Shown here: positions 45,663-57,279 of the stretch, in pieces
Numbering within the stretch: position 1 is the first letter of the stretch
Layout: the number at the start of each line of letters is the position of its first letter
Source: Physcomitrium patens
Taxonomy: Eukaryota > Streptophyta > Bryopsida > Funariales > Funariaceae
Reading direction: 5' to 3'
Length of the DNA: 64,000 bases
Assembly (NCBI RefSeq): GCF_000002425.4
Contig: NC_037276.1
Coordinates: 1,122,538 to 1,186,537 of the forward strand
Notes under the pieces: model-generated
Told to the model about the DNA's origin: nothing
The model's input: only the letters and a program-made list of their open reading frames with translations
Database searches by the model: none
Position numbers and translations under genes: made by a program

Positions 45663-46088
45663 TCACAATGCCTTCTTCCGTTTCATGGGTTTGAGTTTAA
45701 CTCCGTGAGATAAATTATTCTGCCGCACTGGCCTTGGAATTGGAACAACAGCTTGAGCTTCCTTGTGACTACCTTTTCCAAGGGGATCTTTCAACGGGTA
45801 TGAGGCTTCTTGGAAGTGCGGTGGGAACAGATCGGCTCGAGACGGAACTAAAGACTCTATAATTGGGACCTCATTGCGCTTCTCAACCAAATCACGGCTC
45901 AAGACTTTTCCAGTATCAGGACTTGAATGGGATGGATCCGTAATTGGGTGTGATTGGCCCTTTGCTTTAGGATCTTCCAAATGTTTAATTGGGCCTTTTT
46001 CTTTTTGCTGATTCCTAATAAGAACGGTATGGACACATTCCACCGGATTTACTGGAGAGTCTTGAGGACCTCGATTTATCCCCTCCAT
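45663..46088 (-). CDS. Element K Gag-Pol linker
   Basis: A 141-codon stretch between the zinc-knuckle region and protease, rich in Pro, Ser and Lys with no recognised domain. Its first residues (MEGINRGPQDSPVNP) continue the frame of the second zinc-knuckle pair. It is probably a low-complexity linker of the polyprotein rather than a separate gene. Confidence 0.55.
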   Translation of the reverse strand: MEGINRGPQDSPVNPVECVHTVLIRNQQKEKGPIKHLEDPKAKGQSHPITDPSHSSPDTGKVLSRDLVEKRNEVPIIESLVPSRADLFPPHFQEASYPLKDPLGKGSHKEAQAVVPIPRPVRQNNLSHGVKLKPMKRKKAL

Positions 46089-46143
46089 TTTTCCTGGACT
46101 CTGGATCTGCTGATCCCGATTATTGAAATTGAATGGAGTATTA

Positions 46144-48239
46144 CATTGCTGATACGTATGCCCTGACTGCTTGCAATTTCCACAAACTGGCCCATAATTG
46201 TCACTGGTTCTTGGATTGGAACATTAATTGGCATAATGACCAATCTGTCTACAACTAAAACAATGCAATGGCCTTTTTGTACCCCCATCAGGCATATTGG
46301 GTGTCTCCATCGATATATACCTACTAGGTTTGTTCCATATAGGTTGAGAAAACGATCCTGGTTGTCCCGGTTGTACTTGGTTCAATGGCATCGATGGAGC
46401 ATATGGCTGATATCCATGTTGCTCCTTACCATAGTTCTGAGGATTTGATACAAATCCCTGATTATAAGTGGAATTCTGAAAATGATTGACTGCTCGATTT
46501 TGTTGGTTAGATCGATTTCCATGCCATCAAAACATATTTTCTGTTTGAACTTGATTGACATCCCATGGAGTTAGTGGAATCATGGTCGGATTACTGAATT
46601 GTTGTTGTCTTTGCAAATTCCAACAATTAGCGGTTAAGTGCTTGCCTCCACAAAATGTACATTTATCCAACACTTGTGAAGGTGACGGGCATTCCGTTAC
46701 CAAATGACCGTGGCCCTGACAATTACTGCACCATACATTGGTCCTAGTATTAGTTGGCTTTTGCCTCTTCTCCTTATCTTTGGCCATATTAAGGGCCATT
46801 TCTTCCATTTTCTTTGTCAAGTTCAATAACAAGGCTTCATTGGAATCTTTTGAAGCAGGTATTATTTTTTTTTCTGCCAAAGTTGACTCTTGTGTTTGAT
46901 ATGGAAAATATGGAGCATACACTATTATGACTTGCGGTGGTAAAGCTTGCAATGGGGTAACATTAACTGGCCCCTGAGTATTGACACTTGAATGGGCCAC
47001 TGTTTCGATCATCTGTGGATAACTACCCACTGATCCGTTCAAAGCCGGATATTGATAATTTCTTTGAACTGGTATTATCGTGGCACTTGCAGTTAAAAAC
47101 TGATCATAATGGCATTCCTCCCAAACCTTGGCTCTATCAAGGGATGCAGATACCGTAACTGGTTGAGCTTCTTTTACAAACATTTTTAGCTCTGGTGGGT
47201 GCAAACCATTTATTAATATAGATAATATAAATGCCTCCGATATTTGGTGGTTTGGCCACTTACCAAGTATATCAGCCATTTGGCCATAGTACGATTCCAC
47301 CGCCTCTCTTAGGATCATTTTGCTGTTCATTAACCTTCCTCGAAGACGGTCTTCAAAACCAATTGGTCAAAAATGGGTCAAAAATGCATTCTTCAATGCT
47401 TCCTAGTTCGAAAATTGACCAACTGGTTGACGGTTATACCATTCAAACGCCGTATCCTTTAAGGTTGCTAGCAACCATCATAACCAAATATCCTCAGTTC
47501 TCCCATTATTGGCGACACATGCTGTCAAAAATTGCGAGAAATGTTGATCTGGATCCGCACTCGGAAAGCCCCTAAAAGTAGGTAATGGAGCCACGCTAGT
47601 TGTGCGATCACTCACAGTACCCATTTGTACTGCTATGGGAACCGTTGGACCTCCCGTCGTCATTGAATTTGATAATGTGACACTTAATCGTTTGTTAATA
47701 TAGTCTGCGTCTCTCCCAAATATATTTTCCAAACTTTCCACCCTGCTCAATTTACTATTATTATCCTTGAATAAGTTTATTGGTTGAATAGGAGGTGAGA
47801 ATGACGGATTTTGAAACACACTGAATTGGCCCTTATTGACTAATAATTTATGCCACTCTATGGAATTAGTTTTGACGGAATCGGCAGTTTCCGCTATTGG
47901 AAACGTACCCAATGGAGTACCCAACTCTTCTGTGATTCCCCCACTCTTAGTTAATGGTATCAGAAGAAACCCTGGCCTATTGACCAAATTTTTCGCAAGT
48001 GCTCTTGGCAATTTCTCTAACGGTATATACTTCTGAAATATTAGATGTCGATTAGCTTCTGGGTATGCTCGAATATAACGACAAGCATGCAACCATGGCT
48101 TAATCCAGCTTTGTCTATGAATCCTTTTTAACTTTCTTTGTTGCTCGTTTCGCAACAAATTTCTTACTTGCGATCTCTCTATTCTTTTTCTTGACTGCCG
48201 TATTTTCTTTACTATTAAGTCTTCATTCTTAATAACCAT
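46144..48239 (-). pseudogene. Element K gag with four zinc knuckles
   Basis: Gag begins at 48239 (MVIKNEDLIVKKIRQSRKR, basic), 110 bases inside the 5' LTR. The capsid region spans 47478-48000 and 47000-47330, with a frameshift near 47400. Four knuckle motifs follow: CSNCQGHGHLVTEC (near 46721-46680), CTFCGGKHLTANC (near 46652-46612, one residue short), CFSCRQIGHYAN-stop-C (near 46262-46221) and CGNCKQSGHTYQQC (near 46185-46144). Most Ty3/gypsy Gags have one or two. The stop in the third and frame breaks make the gene defective. Confidence 0.78.
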
Positions 48240-48351
48240 ACTCTTTCATTATATTCTTCTGCGACTGCTACCTATTTCCCATCTACTTCAATCGGTAGTT
48301 AATACCTAACACTCCATGCTATTATCAATTTCTCCGGCAGTGGTGCCAAAA

Positions 48352-49050
48352 TGTGATTGTCGTTTTACTTACTCTAACTAATCTAATCAGAGTAAACCTG
48401 TATAGGGGGATTCGAACACAGGGAAAGAATACCGCATGAGCTTACACGTTAGGGTCACACAATTAACTGTATTCCGCACTACTTAAAACACCCAAGAAAC
48501 ACTACAATGCTTTCCACTTCCTAATAATACTCTACCATCACTGATAACAACAACGTGTAATCCCACACTATCCTAAATGATAAGACATAATCATACTATA
48601 ATCCAAACTGTGGAATTCTTCACCATTAACTGCCTTCACATTACAGTGTTTCACACAAACACAGACTCATTCTCTCTGCTGAACTACAATCAGATTTCAG
48701 CATTCAATCTTTCTTCTTCCCATTTAATAACAATCATACTTCCATTCCATAATTCACTTTCATAATATTCAGAAACTCTTAATCTTCTTATTCAAAGAAA
48801 ATAACAAACAAAAGAAAAGAGGTAGCACTAAGCTTACCTCGGCTCACGCTATCACAGTCTGGCCCTTACTTCCTCTCTCCCATCTTCTTTATGCTACCAT
48901 GAGATACCAACTACTACATCTCTAATGAAAACTGCTTTTCCTAACTATTCATCCATTTTACCTACTGAACTACCTTTTCAACAGTCATCTATCCCTGTTT
49001 ACACTATAAACTAAGTATCTATAATTCAGCAAATAACTACTTATTCTACA
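48352..49050 (-). repeat. 5' LTR of element K
   Basis: LTR of 699 bp beginning TGTGATTGTCGTTTTAC and ending TTATTCTACA, followed by the TSD ACTAG. The PBS complement (CCGGCAGTGGTGCCA) lies at 48334-48348. Confidence 0.93.
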
Positions 49051-49055
49051 ACTAG

Positions 49056-50050
49056 CGATTAATATCAAATAAAATGATATTGCCCTTATTAGCCAATTTC
49101 TCTACAGATTATAATATGAAATAAAGAAATTGATGCTTAACTTACTTGATCCTCAAACATTGAGTCATGCAATTGACTTTGCTATGAAGTGTAACAATCA
49201 ACTTTTTGAGTTTGAATCTGAGAATTGTATAAAGAAACCTCCACGTTATTACAATTCAATGACAATACCAACAACTTCTCAATCTAAACATTTGCAAGTA
49301 GAAGACATATAAATTGATATGGTATATTTTAAACCTCTTACTAAAGAAAAAAAGATTTGTTATTGTCAAAAAGAACTATATTTATATTGTTGAAAAGTTA
49401 AGCTTACTGCTCAACTTTATTCAAAGGAATGATAGAATTACAAAATGAAGAGTACAATTGTCAAAGATAAGAAAATGTTGAAAAAATATTTGTCTAGCTA
49501 CAATAGGAATTGTGTGGCTCAAATCTTGTATAAATGAAGGTCCTATCTTTCCTTCAAAATCCTCTCCTTGTTTTATAATGGATATGTATTTAGAATCTAA
49601 TAATCACAAAGTTTTTGTCTTAGATTTAGAACCTTATTATCACAAAGGCTCTTGATAGATTCAAGAGCCTTACCTTGTTTCTTAGATGAAGAATTTGTTA
49701 AAATCCATAGAATATTATTAATATAAAAAATTAAACCAACATATATAGAAGTCATAGATGGCCATCCATTCTCTTCTAGAGATATTCTTTACAAAATACT
49801 TCCTATAGATGTAGCAATAAATGATCATAATAGTTGCATAATTTTTAATATAATAAGGTCTCTTCCTAATTCAGACATTTAAGGTTTATTGTGGCTTAAA
49901 AAGTATAATCCTTTGATAGATTGTATTTCTCGTAAACTTGACTTTTTTTAAAGTACTATTAAAAGTTTTGTAGGAAGCCATGAGTCTAATGTAGCCAAAT
50001 CCATATTCGTAGGTGCAAAAGCTTTCTTACATGATACAAAAGAAAGAATG
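49056..50050 (+). pseudogene. Element J gag (second part) and protease
   Basis: Resumes the gag interrupted at 31916. A capsid stretch follows (49130-49312: LDPQTLSHAIDFAMKCNNQLFEFE), then a zinc-knuckle remnant near 49370-49430 with Cys changed, then protease (49500-50020) with DSRAL in place of DSGAS and a VGAKAFL block. Stops are frequent. At about 50050 sequence jumps directly to RNase H, so most of RT is deleted. Confidence 0.7.
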
Positions 50051-50085
50051 TCAATTTTAAGACTTCAATTAAATTCTTTGTTCCA

Positions 50086-51800
50086 TAACAAAGAACTTCT
50101 TGTAATTATGGATTCTTTTCAAAAATTCCATTATTATCTAGAAGGTACTTTTAATCTAATCACCATATATATGGATCATAGGAACCTCAAGTATTTCATA
50201 TTAGTACGTGTTTTGAATTTTTGCTAGGCTTGTTAAAGCATGTCTTTAACAAAATTTGAGTTCAATATGACTTATAGGCTGAAAAAATAATAAGATTTGT
50301 TTAATGATTTTTCTAGAAATTCTTATATTATAGCAAAAGAAGGAGATGTAGCTTTTGATCAACAAAGGACAATTTTATTGAAGCCAAAAAAATTCCATCT
50401 TTGAGTAGTGAAATCAACATTGACTATTGATTCAACTTTTTTTAAGAAAATTCAATCGAATATGTTCTTTGATCCTCTTATTTATGATATCAATAATACT
50501 TCTTTTAAGTCTCATGATACTTCTATGTTTGAGTTCAAAAACAACCTACTTTATTTTGAAGGATACCTATATGTTCTAAAAAAAAGCATGTTTACGTGTT
50601 CTTCAAGTATGTCACAACTTTCTAGCAACATGACATTTTGGATACAACAAGACTTTGGAGCTAATATCTATAGATTTTTAGTAGTGGCAAGTCTGAAAGG
50701 CTGTAAAAGACTTTATTTAATCCTGTGACATTTGTTCAAGGTCAAAAATTCCTTGTCATTGACCTTATGGACTTCTTTAGCTATTGCCTATTCTAGAACA
50801 ATTATAGTCTTTTATTTTTATAGATTTTGTTAAGGATCTTTTAATCTCAAGTTTGTGAGATTTTATATTTATGATAGTAGTTTTTTTTATCAAAATGGTA
50901 CATTTTATACCATGTATAAAATTTATCACAAGTGAAGAAATTGCCAAGCTTTTTCTTAACAATAACTTTCGGTATCATGGATTATTGAAATATATTATAT
51001 TGAATAGAGGGATTCAATTTGTATCAAGATTTTAGAAACTCTTTTTAAGTTTCTAAAGGTGAACATAAAGCTTTCTTTGACCTTTCATCCTCAAACTGAT
51101 GGATAGACAGAGTACGTAAATCAAGTTTTAGAGTAATATTTAGGTGTACCATCAATTATCAAGAAGACAAATAAAAAAACCTCTTCTCATTGGCAGATTT
51201 TGCTTATAATAATATGATACATTTTTCTATACAATAAATATTTTTTTTTGCCAATTATGATTACTATCTATGACTTGTTACTTTTGACTTTTTAAAAGTT
51301 GATAATCTTATGGCAAAAGATTAGACAAATTATTTGTCAAAGCTACATGCAAAAATGAAGGTATAATTAAAGAAATCTTAAGAATAAAAAAAGATCAACT
51401 GGGATGCCTTTCAAAAGGAAGAACTACGTTTCAATGTAGGTGACAAGATATGATTATTTTGTCATAATATCAAGACTACTTGTCCTTGTGATAAGTTGGA
51501 TTATTGCAAGTTTAGACCTTTTTTTATTTGTGAACAAATCAATCAAATTACTTATTGATTACATCTACCAAATTCAATAAAAATCTATTTTGTATGCCAT
51601 GTGCTTCTTTGTAAACCATACAAGACTGTAAACATACTAAGAAGAAGACAAGTCCTACATCCTCCTATAGAAGTAGATAATAGTGAAGAGTTTGAAGTGG
51701 AAGAAGTTTTAAACTCAAGGAAATGCCAAAATAAGTTAGAATATCTTATCTATTGGCATAGATATGATATTAGTAAATATTCATGAGAGCCAATAAAGAA
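50086..51800 (+). pseudogene. Element J RNase H end, integrase and chromodomain
   Basis: The RNase H end (NKELLVIMDSFQKF, YMDHRNLKYF) is near 50090-50200. The integrase N-terminal region is open in part at 50408-50728. The core follows with stops (VHFIPCIKFITSEEIAKLF, NRGIQFVSRF and HPQTDG-like blocks near 50890-51110). The chromodomain is at 51601-51800 (EEFEVEEVLNSRKCQNKLEYLIYWHRYDISKYS). This chromodomain is readable in one frame, unlike much of the element. Confidence 0.75.
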
Positions 51801-52429
51801 TCTTGTAAATACAACAAAGATGGTGGAGGCTTTTCATCAACAATATCCATTAATATTAAGATGAAGGATAACAAATCTTTGCTATAAAAAAATATAATTT
51901 AAAAAAGATTGCATTCTACTTTCTATTTTTGTTTGTAATTTTTGTATAATTGTGATATTAAAGAAATAAAGAACCAATAGTCAATAGATTCAACTCATGG
52001 ACCATTATTTATTGACTTACTGGATGAGACATTGTAATTATCACAACCTTCAAGATGATGTAATAAGGATAAAGACCTTCAAGAACGATATGTTTTTCCT
52101 TGAATAGATGGCAAGATACAATGCATTTGGTATTATGACCTAGAAAAAGACTTTCAATGTTTGATGATTTTATTAAAAGTAGGCACAAGTCCTGATAGTG
52201 TTACAAATATTTTGTTTGAAGGAAGTTATGAGGGTTTCAACAATGATCAAATCACAAGGTGGTCTTAAGGCCCTAGAATGAGACATTACCAATGTTTGAG
52301 AGGACCTATCAATTACCTTCGAAGGAAACAAAGATCATAATATGTGGCAAATATAATTTATTACATCATAGACTTCTTCAACATATGATCACCACTCCTC
52401 ATAGAACTCGTTCTTAGAAGGGAAGATAA
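51801..52429 (+). other. Element J 3' untranslated region
   Basis: Matches the 3' UTRs of B and I, ending with the purine tract AGAAGGGAAGATAA directly before the LTR. No coding domain seen. Confidence 0.6.
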
Positions 52430-52979
52430 TGTCATAGATATTTATCTACAGTAATTATGATCTAAATAATATGAATAGGTAGAATTAAATAAAAATAGAT
52501 TAAATTCATATTATCTTTTAAAAAAACTTCCTAGAGACTTCTTAAATGTTGTTTTGATTTTACATATGTTTGTAGTTAATTGGTAGATTAGAAACTTGAT
52601 CAAAAAACTACCCATGTACCACATGTATTGGTAGCTTATGAAATAAGCTAATTATGTGGCGTCCATATAAAAAACTTGTCTTACAAATCAAGATATGTGT
52701 CATACAAAGTCAATACATTTTTGAAGATCCTATAGAATATTGCTACATAGATCTTAGATAGATAGTATATATAGAGGTGACAATGAAGCCTTCTTTATTC
52801 TTGTCTACTCCTTTTTTGCTTCTACTCTAGTTTCAAGAGTTTCTAATCTCTTCGTCTTTTGGCAATAATCATTCTTGTTTCATTTTAATATATATACTTC
52901 TTTATTTCTATTTTTTTACTTTTTTTTTTTATATAATTTTTTTGATTTATGCATTTTCTTTCAATTTATGTCCTTGAAA
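52430..52979 (+). repeat. 3' LTR of element J
   Basis: LTR of 550 bp beginning TGTCATAGATATTTATC and ending TATGTCCTTGAAA, followed by the TSD CTTGA. Its hairpin near 52765-52800 is mutated. Confidence 0.85.
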
Positions 52980-52984
52980 CTTGA

Positions 52985-53382
52985 TAATCTTCATATTAGC
53001 TTGAGATACTACTTAAAAACTTTTATCCATTAATAATATGTACGGCATATATATCAAAAGTTGATACTTTTTTTGTAACATATAAAAAAGCTCTTATATC
53101 TATTAATAGTAATTTAAATATATTAGTCTTATAGATTTTTACTTATCTAGTAGAATCTTAAATTAAACTATAAGAAAAATTAAGGTTATAAGAAATCCAA
53201 TCTATTTGAGATTTATACTTTTTTAATCATAATGATTCTAAAATAATTGGATTAGAAAGAGATCTAATTACATTAAAAATTACTAAACTATTATAACTAT
53301 TAGTTACTATATCTAAAGAAATAATCTTATATATAACAACTCTAGAAGATAGCCAATGATCACCTATTACTTCTACATGTAC
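52985..53382 (-). pseudogene. Element H protease, second part
   Basis: Minus-strand protease region, degraded, continuing the piece at 57303-57539 once the copia element is removed. It matches 9838-10250 in element A (ILG/W block and the VIGDHW counterpart of DGRPLSFGD). Its left edge is the J insertion site. Confidence 0.65.
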
Positions 53383-53691
53383 TATTGAAAAAAAAAAGTC
53401 TAAAAGCTACAAACACTTAACATCAACAAGGTTTGCACACAAAGAGAAGTATGGAGTAAGATAATTTTTTACTTCCAATACTTGTTACTTATAGAAGGTG
53501 GCTGCTACCTTAATAAATAACTTCCATCCTTTGATGAATACATCCATCCAACATTATATCGAGGCTATCCATTGCTATCTTATCTACCATAATGACATCT
53601 TTTAATCTTTTGTTATCTTTTCACTATTAGCGACTTACTATAGTTTAACTTTATGTAGTGGCATGTATATAAGATCTTGTTGATTTCAATA
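53383..53691 (-). repeat. 3' LTR of the copia element
   Basis: LTR of 309 bp, TATTGAAAAAA to TTTCAATA, matching 56970-57279 with scattered substitutions. Confidence 0.9.
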
Positions 53692-54049
53692 CTCCTACTT
53701 TATTAAATGTCAAAAGAATTTCAAGTCTAGATGTTAAAAGGCTTACAATCCATAGTAGATTGATTTTCTGGAAGAATTGCCAATTCTCATATATCATTGT
53801 TCACAATAGATTGGTATTCTTCTTCCACAAAGTTCTCTTACTTCATTGCATCTTGGGACTATATAGCATCATACAAAGACAACGGATTAGCAAAGAGAGC
53901 AATATTTACATATTCTTCTCTTACTTGAGGAAAGATGTGGTTCTTTGACCATTTGCCATGAGGTCTTTTTTCTTTCAAGAAATATTTTTTTTCATTTGAA
54001 AAAGATTCACCTTGTTGTGCTGTAAGCTCTCTTTCAAGTTTCTTTTCTC
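53692..54049 (-). pseudogene. Copia truncated RT start
   Basis: Minus-strand remnant resembling the start of the copia RT region (EEEYQSIVNNDI, ELAILPENQSTMDCK in parts) with several stops, then the 3' LTR. Everything downstream, including YVDD and RNase H, is missing. Confidence 0.55.
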
Positions 54050-55075
54050 TTAAAGCTTATATTTCTCATTTAAAGATTGATATTCTTTATCATTATCATC
54101 ATCATAATCTTCAATATCTTTATTGCTGGTCTTTGAAATTTGTAAGGCCTTCTTTTTCATCTTCTTTGCCTCTTCATCTTCATTCATACCTTTATCATCT
54201 TCATTTTCTTCATCTTCTTCTTTTGTTGCTAGAATTGAAGATATATCCACAAATACATCATAATTCCTACTTGGATACATCTTTAAGTACTCACAAGCAC
54301 TTTTATGCTCTAAAAATTCAACATCATGACTTTTGATGATCTTTTTGGTCTCCAAATACATTAGTCTATATGCCCTGATATCTTCACAATATCCTAAGAA
54401 AATATACTTTGTACCTTTTGCATCAAGTTTGGACCTCATAAAATCTAGTGTCTTTGCATATACAATGCATCTAAAGGTCTTTTTATGTGAAATATAAGGT
54501 TTTCTTCTACTCCAAGCTTCTTATTGTGTCATTGATGTAAGAGCACTTCTTAGACACTTATTTCTTGTATACACTGCATTTATTACAACTTCTGTCCAAA
54601 ACTCATAACCAAAGTTTTGAACATGAAGCATGCTCCTTGCAATCTCTATAATGGTTCAATTTACTATTTCAATAATATCATTTTGTTGTGGAGTGTATAG
54701 AGTTGTGGTTTGTCTAATAATTCCTTCATTCTTCAAATAAACATCAAATTACTTAGACATGTATTCACTTTTATTATTCGTACAAAGTACTTTGAATTTG
54801 AATTTATTTTATTTTTTAATAAGTGCTTTAAACTCTTTAAACTTCTAAAAGAATTCACTTTTGGCTTTAAGAATGTACATATAAATCTTTCTTTAATAAT
54901 CATCAATGAAAGTCAAAAAATACCTTGATCCTCCAATACTTGTATTTTTCATAGGTCCACATACATCCAAATGGACAATCTTCAGCAACTTGATAGCACA
55001 TATTGCTACACTACTTAGAAATGAGGCCCTTTGTTGTTTGCCTTATATGCATCCTTCACATATAAGTTTTTTTGT
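54050..55075 (-). pseudogene. Copia integrase
   Basis: Catalyses DNA insertion. On the minus strand from about 55075: CEGC-KGKQ-like zinc remnant, VHLDVCGPM (first Asp), FIDDYKERF, TNNKSEY (normally TDNGGEF, so the second Asp reads Asn), and TPQQND (catalytic Glu block altered). The open C-terminal piece (54050-54439, 129 codons) has KGTKYIFLGYCEDIRAYRLM, the typical copia integrase C-terminal motif, then an acidic linker (EEDEENEDDKGMNEDEE). Stops occur in the core. Confidence 0.82.
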
Positions 55076-55078
55076 ATT

Positions 55079-55594
55079 TTAGCTCGTATTACCAAGAACT
55101 AAGCCACTTACTATAGACTTGAGCTCTTTCATGCTCTTCACATTCAAATGGCCAAGGTGACAATGCCATATATTCAACTTGTCTTGATTTGATGTAAACT
55201 CAGTAAATGTGGCTATATTCACTCCATTCACCTTCTTACAAATGAGGTAGTACAAATTTCCCTCTCTAAAGCCTTTGAAGACCTTGTCTCTACTCAATGC
55301 TCTTACAAAATATCCATTCATGTTGAATTGAACTTTAAAACCTTTCATTATAAGTTTACTCACCAAAAGTAGGTTTTGTTTCATCTTAGGCACATGAAAG
55401 ATATTTTTGAATCTGATTCTATTGGTTTGTCCATTCTCATTCATCTCCACCATAATAGAGCCAATTCTAATCGCTTTATATTTGCTACTATCTGCCAATA
55501 CCACATTTGATGCTAGAATAGCTTCATAAGTATAAAATGAATACTTATAAGAATACTTATGAGATGTCATATATTTGGAACAACTTAAATCCAC
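55079..55594 (-). CDS. Copia protease start and GAG-pre-integrase domain
   Basis: A 171-codon open stretch. It begins in the protease active site: DLSCSKYMT corresponds to the copia DSGCSxHMT motif with Ser changed to Leu and Gly to Ser. The protease body follows (VVLADSSKY, NIFHVPKMKQNLLLVSKL), then the GAG-pre-integrase domain with WHCHLGHLNVKSM, which carries the HHCC zinc-binding histidines of integrase. It is one stop away from gag upstream. Confidence 0.85.
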   Translation of the reverse strand: MDLSCSKYMTSHKYSYKYSFYTYEAILASNVVLADSSKYKAIRIGSIMVEMNENGQTNRIRFKNIFHVPKMKQNLLLVSKLIMKGFKVQFNMNGYFVRALSRDKVFKGFREGNLYYLICKKVNGVNIATFTEFTSNQDKLNIWHCHLGHLNVKSMKELKSIVSGLVLGNTS

Positions 55595-55597
55595 AAT

Positions 55598-56407
55598 CTA
55601 TTTTAAAATGGGAGTCATAGAGGTTCTATTTATGGTCATGAATGTATAATCTTGTCTTCCAAATTTATCTTTCACACTATTTGTATTCTTCTTTTCCATC
55701 TTTTTGTCTTTGTAGCAATTTTGAGCAAAATGGCCTATTTTGCCACAAATGAAGCAAGTTTTGTCATTACCTTGTTGATTTGAATACTTGCCCTTGCTCC
55801 AACGTGAGTAGAATGTTGAATCTTCACTTTGGGACTCTTTTCTTTCTTCAAGTCTTGTTATATAGTCCATTGTAAGGTCTTTTAGCTTAATGGACTCCAA
55901 TGCCATAATAAGGTGATTGTAGGATTTGGGAAGGCTCATCAACAAGGTCATGACAATATCACTTTCTTCTAGAGGCTTATCAAGAATTGGTAGTTGGTTT
56001 GCAAGAGCCTTTATTTTATTGATATGAGCCATGAAATCTTCACCTTCTTCCATCTTGCAAGTAAAGAACTTCCTTCTTGTATAGATAATGTAGGATAAGT
56101 TCTTGCTCTCATAGATGTTGCAAATAATTTTCCATGCTTCCACTAGTCTTTTGCAAGAAATAATGTGGGAGAAGTTGGCTTCATCCACATTAGTTGCAAT
56201 TGATCCAAAAGCCTTCTTTTTATAATATTTGAACTCCTTCTTTTCCTTCATATTAGCATCTATGCTTAGAGCCTCTTCACTTTCATCTACAATATGTCAA
56301 AGATCCAAAGATGCTAACAAAAGATCCATTTTTATCTTCTAATAGTAAAAACTCTCACATCTAAACTTTTTAATTACTCTCAATCCTTTATCTTTACTTA
56401 AAGCCAT
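55598..56407 (-). CDS. Copia gag
   Basis: The long open part is 55598-56251 (217 codons); gag probably starts at the ATG at 56407, with two stops in between. It contains the copia capsid-type domain (KRLVEAWKIICNIYES, EGEDFMAHINKIKALANQL, DIVMTLLMSLPKSYNHLIMALES), then a CCHC zinc knuckle CFICGKIGHFAQNC. Gag forms the particle and binds RNA. It runs into protease after a stop. Confidence 0.88.
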
Positions 56408-56969
56408 GTCTAAGGGAGAGATGTATCAAAAAATATTGAAAGAACAAGTCCTAATGCTCTCAAAATCAGCAAGAAAGTATTGCTGCCTTAGAATCACAGA
56501 ATCCTTCTTTGTGAATAAACTAGTATTTTTTCTCTCATAAATATTCTCAACTTCACTTGTAAGACTTTGTACAAGTCTAATGACCTATCTAAATGTCTCA
56601 AATCTGATTTTTCACTCAAACATCACTCTTATACTTACAAATCACCTCTATACACCATAAGAGGCCTTTTAAGCACAATCAATATTTTTAGGATATGAAA
56701 CTACAAAGTTAGACCACAAAGGATCTATCTCAGAAAAAATATAATGCAAGTATTCTATAACTTTGCCTTAAGATGAAAAACCAAATACCAACACTAAATG
56801 CTCTTCATCACAAGTAAGAGTAAACCAAGATCTACATCTAAATCTGAATCTTAAAGTTAGGTACTTCTAAACCCTAACATCAGCAACAAAAACTTGATCT
56901 ACTAATTACATCAACAATTACTTCAAAGAACTTCAAAACTTTCAAGCAAATGTGTGTGGGCTCATAACC
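56408..56969 (-). other. Copia leader
   Basis: About 560 bp between gag and the 5' LTR, without a domain. The PBS-like GGTTATGAGCCCA (minus strand) is directly inside the LTR. Confidence 0.55.
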
Positions 56970-57279
56970 TATTGAAGAAAAGAAGTCTTAAAGCTATAAA
57001 TATTTAACATTAGCAAGGTTTGTATACAAAGAGAAGTGTGGAGTAAGATAATTTTTCACTTTCAACATCCATTACTTGTAGGAGGTGGTTGCTACCCTAA
57101 TGAACAACTTCCATCTTTTGATGACTACATCCATCCAATATTCTACAAAGGCTATCGATTGCTATCTTATCTATTATAGTAACATCTTTTAATCTTTTAT
57201 TATGTTTTGATTATTAATAACTTACTTTGGTTTAACTTTATGTAATCGCAAGTATGTAAGCTCTTGCTGATCTTCAATA
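56970..57279 (-). repeat. 5' LTR of the copia element
   Basis: LTR of 310 bp, TATTGAAGAAAAG to TCTTCAATA, then TGTAT (the TSD copy). Confidence 0.9.

Larger units (their letters stand above)
31922..49050 (-). mobile_element. Element K: Ty3/gypsy-like element with ORF3, host of L
   Basis: Minus-strand element with 699-bp LTRs at 31922-32620 (3') and 48352-49050 (5') and a perfect TSD ACTAG (31917-31921 and 49051-49055), inserted in J gag. The minus-strand PBS after the 5' LTR reads TGGCACCACTGCCGG, close to the TGGCGCC-type site common in plant gypsy elements. A purine tract (GATGGGAGTGGGGCTA) abuts the 3' LTR. Order: gag, zinc knuckles, protease, RT, partial RNase H, integrase tail, ORF3. 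Without L it is about 8.3 kb. Confidence 0.92.
22843..52979 (+). mobile_element. Element J: chromovirus inserted in H, host of I and K
   Basis: Plus-strand chromovirus with a perfect TSD CTTGA (22838-22842 and 52980-52984). Its 5' LTR (22843-22979 plus 30642-31139) is split by element I, and its gag (31395-31916 plus 49056-49450) is split by element K. Protease, RNase H, integrase and chromodomain follow at 49500-51800, then the 3' LTR (52430-52979). RT has been lost by an internal deletion near 50050-50085. Confidence 0.84.
53383..57279 (-). mobile_element. Ty1/copia element inserted in H protease
   Basis: Minus-strand element of 3897 bp with LTRs 53383-53691 and 56970-57279 and TSD TGTAC/TGTAT (53378-53382, 57280-57284). 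LTR ends are inverted TATTGAA and TTCAATA. The order gag, protease, GAG-pre-integrase, integrase is the copia order. RT and RNase H are absent, so the element is internally deleted. Purine tract AAAGTAGGAG (minus strand) lies next to the 3' LTR; the PBS-like GGTTATGAGCCCA follows the 5' LTR. Confidence 0.9.

Noticed and set aside
31940-49040. Large inverted or segmental duplication, given the same sequence at 31922-32620 and 48352-49050
   Set aside because: Both copies are in the same orientation and flanked by ACTAG, so they are the LTR pair of one element.
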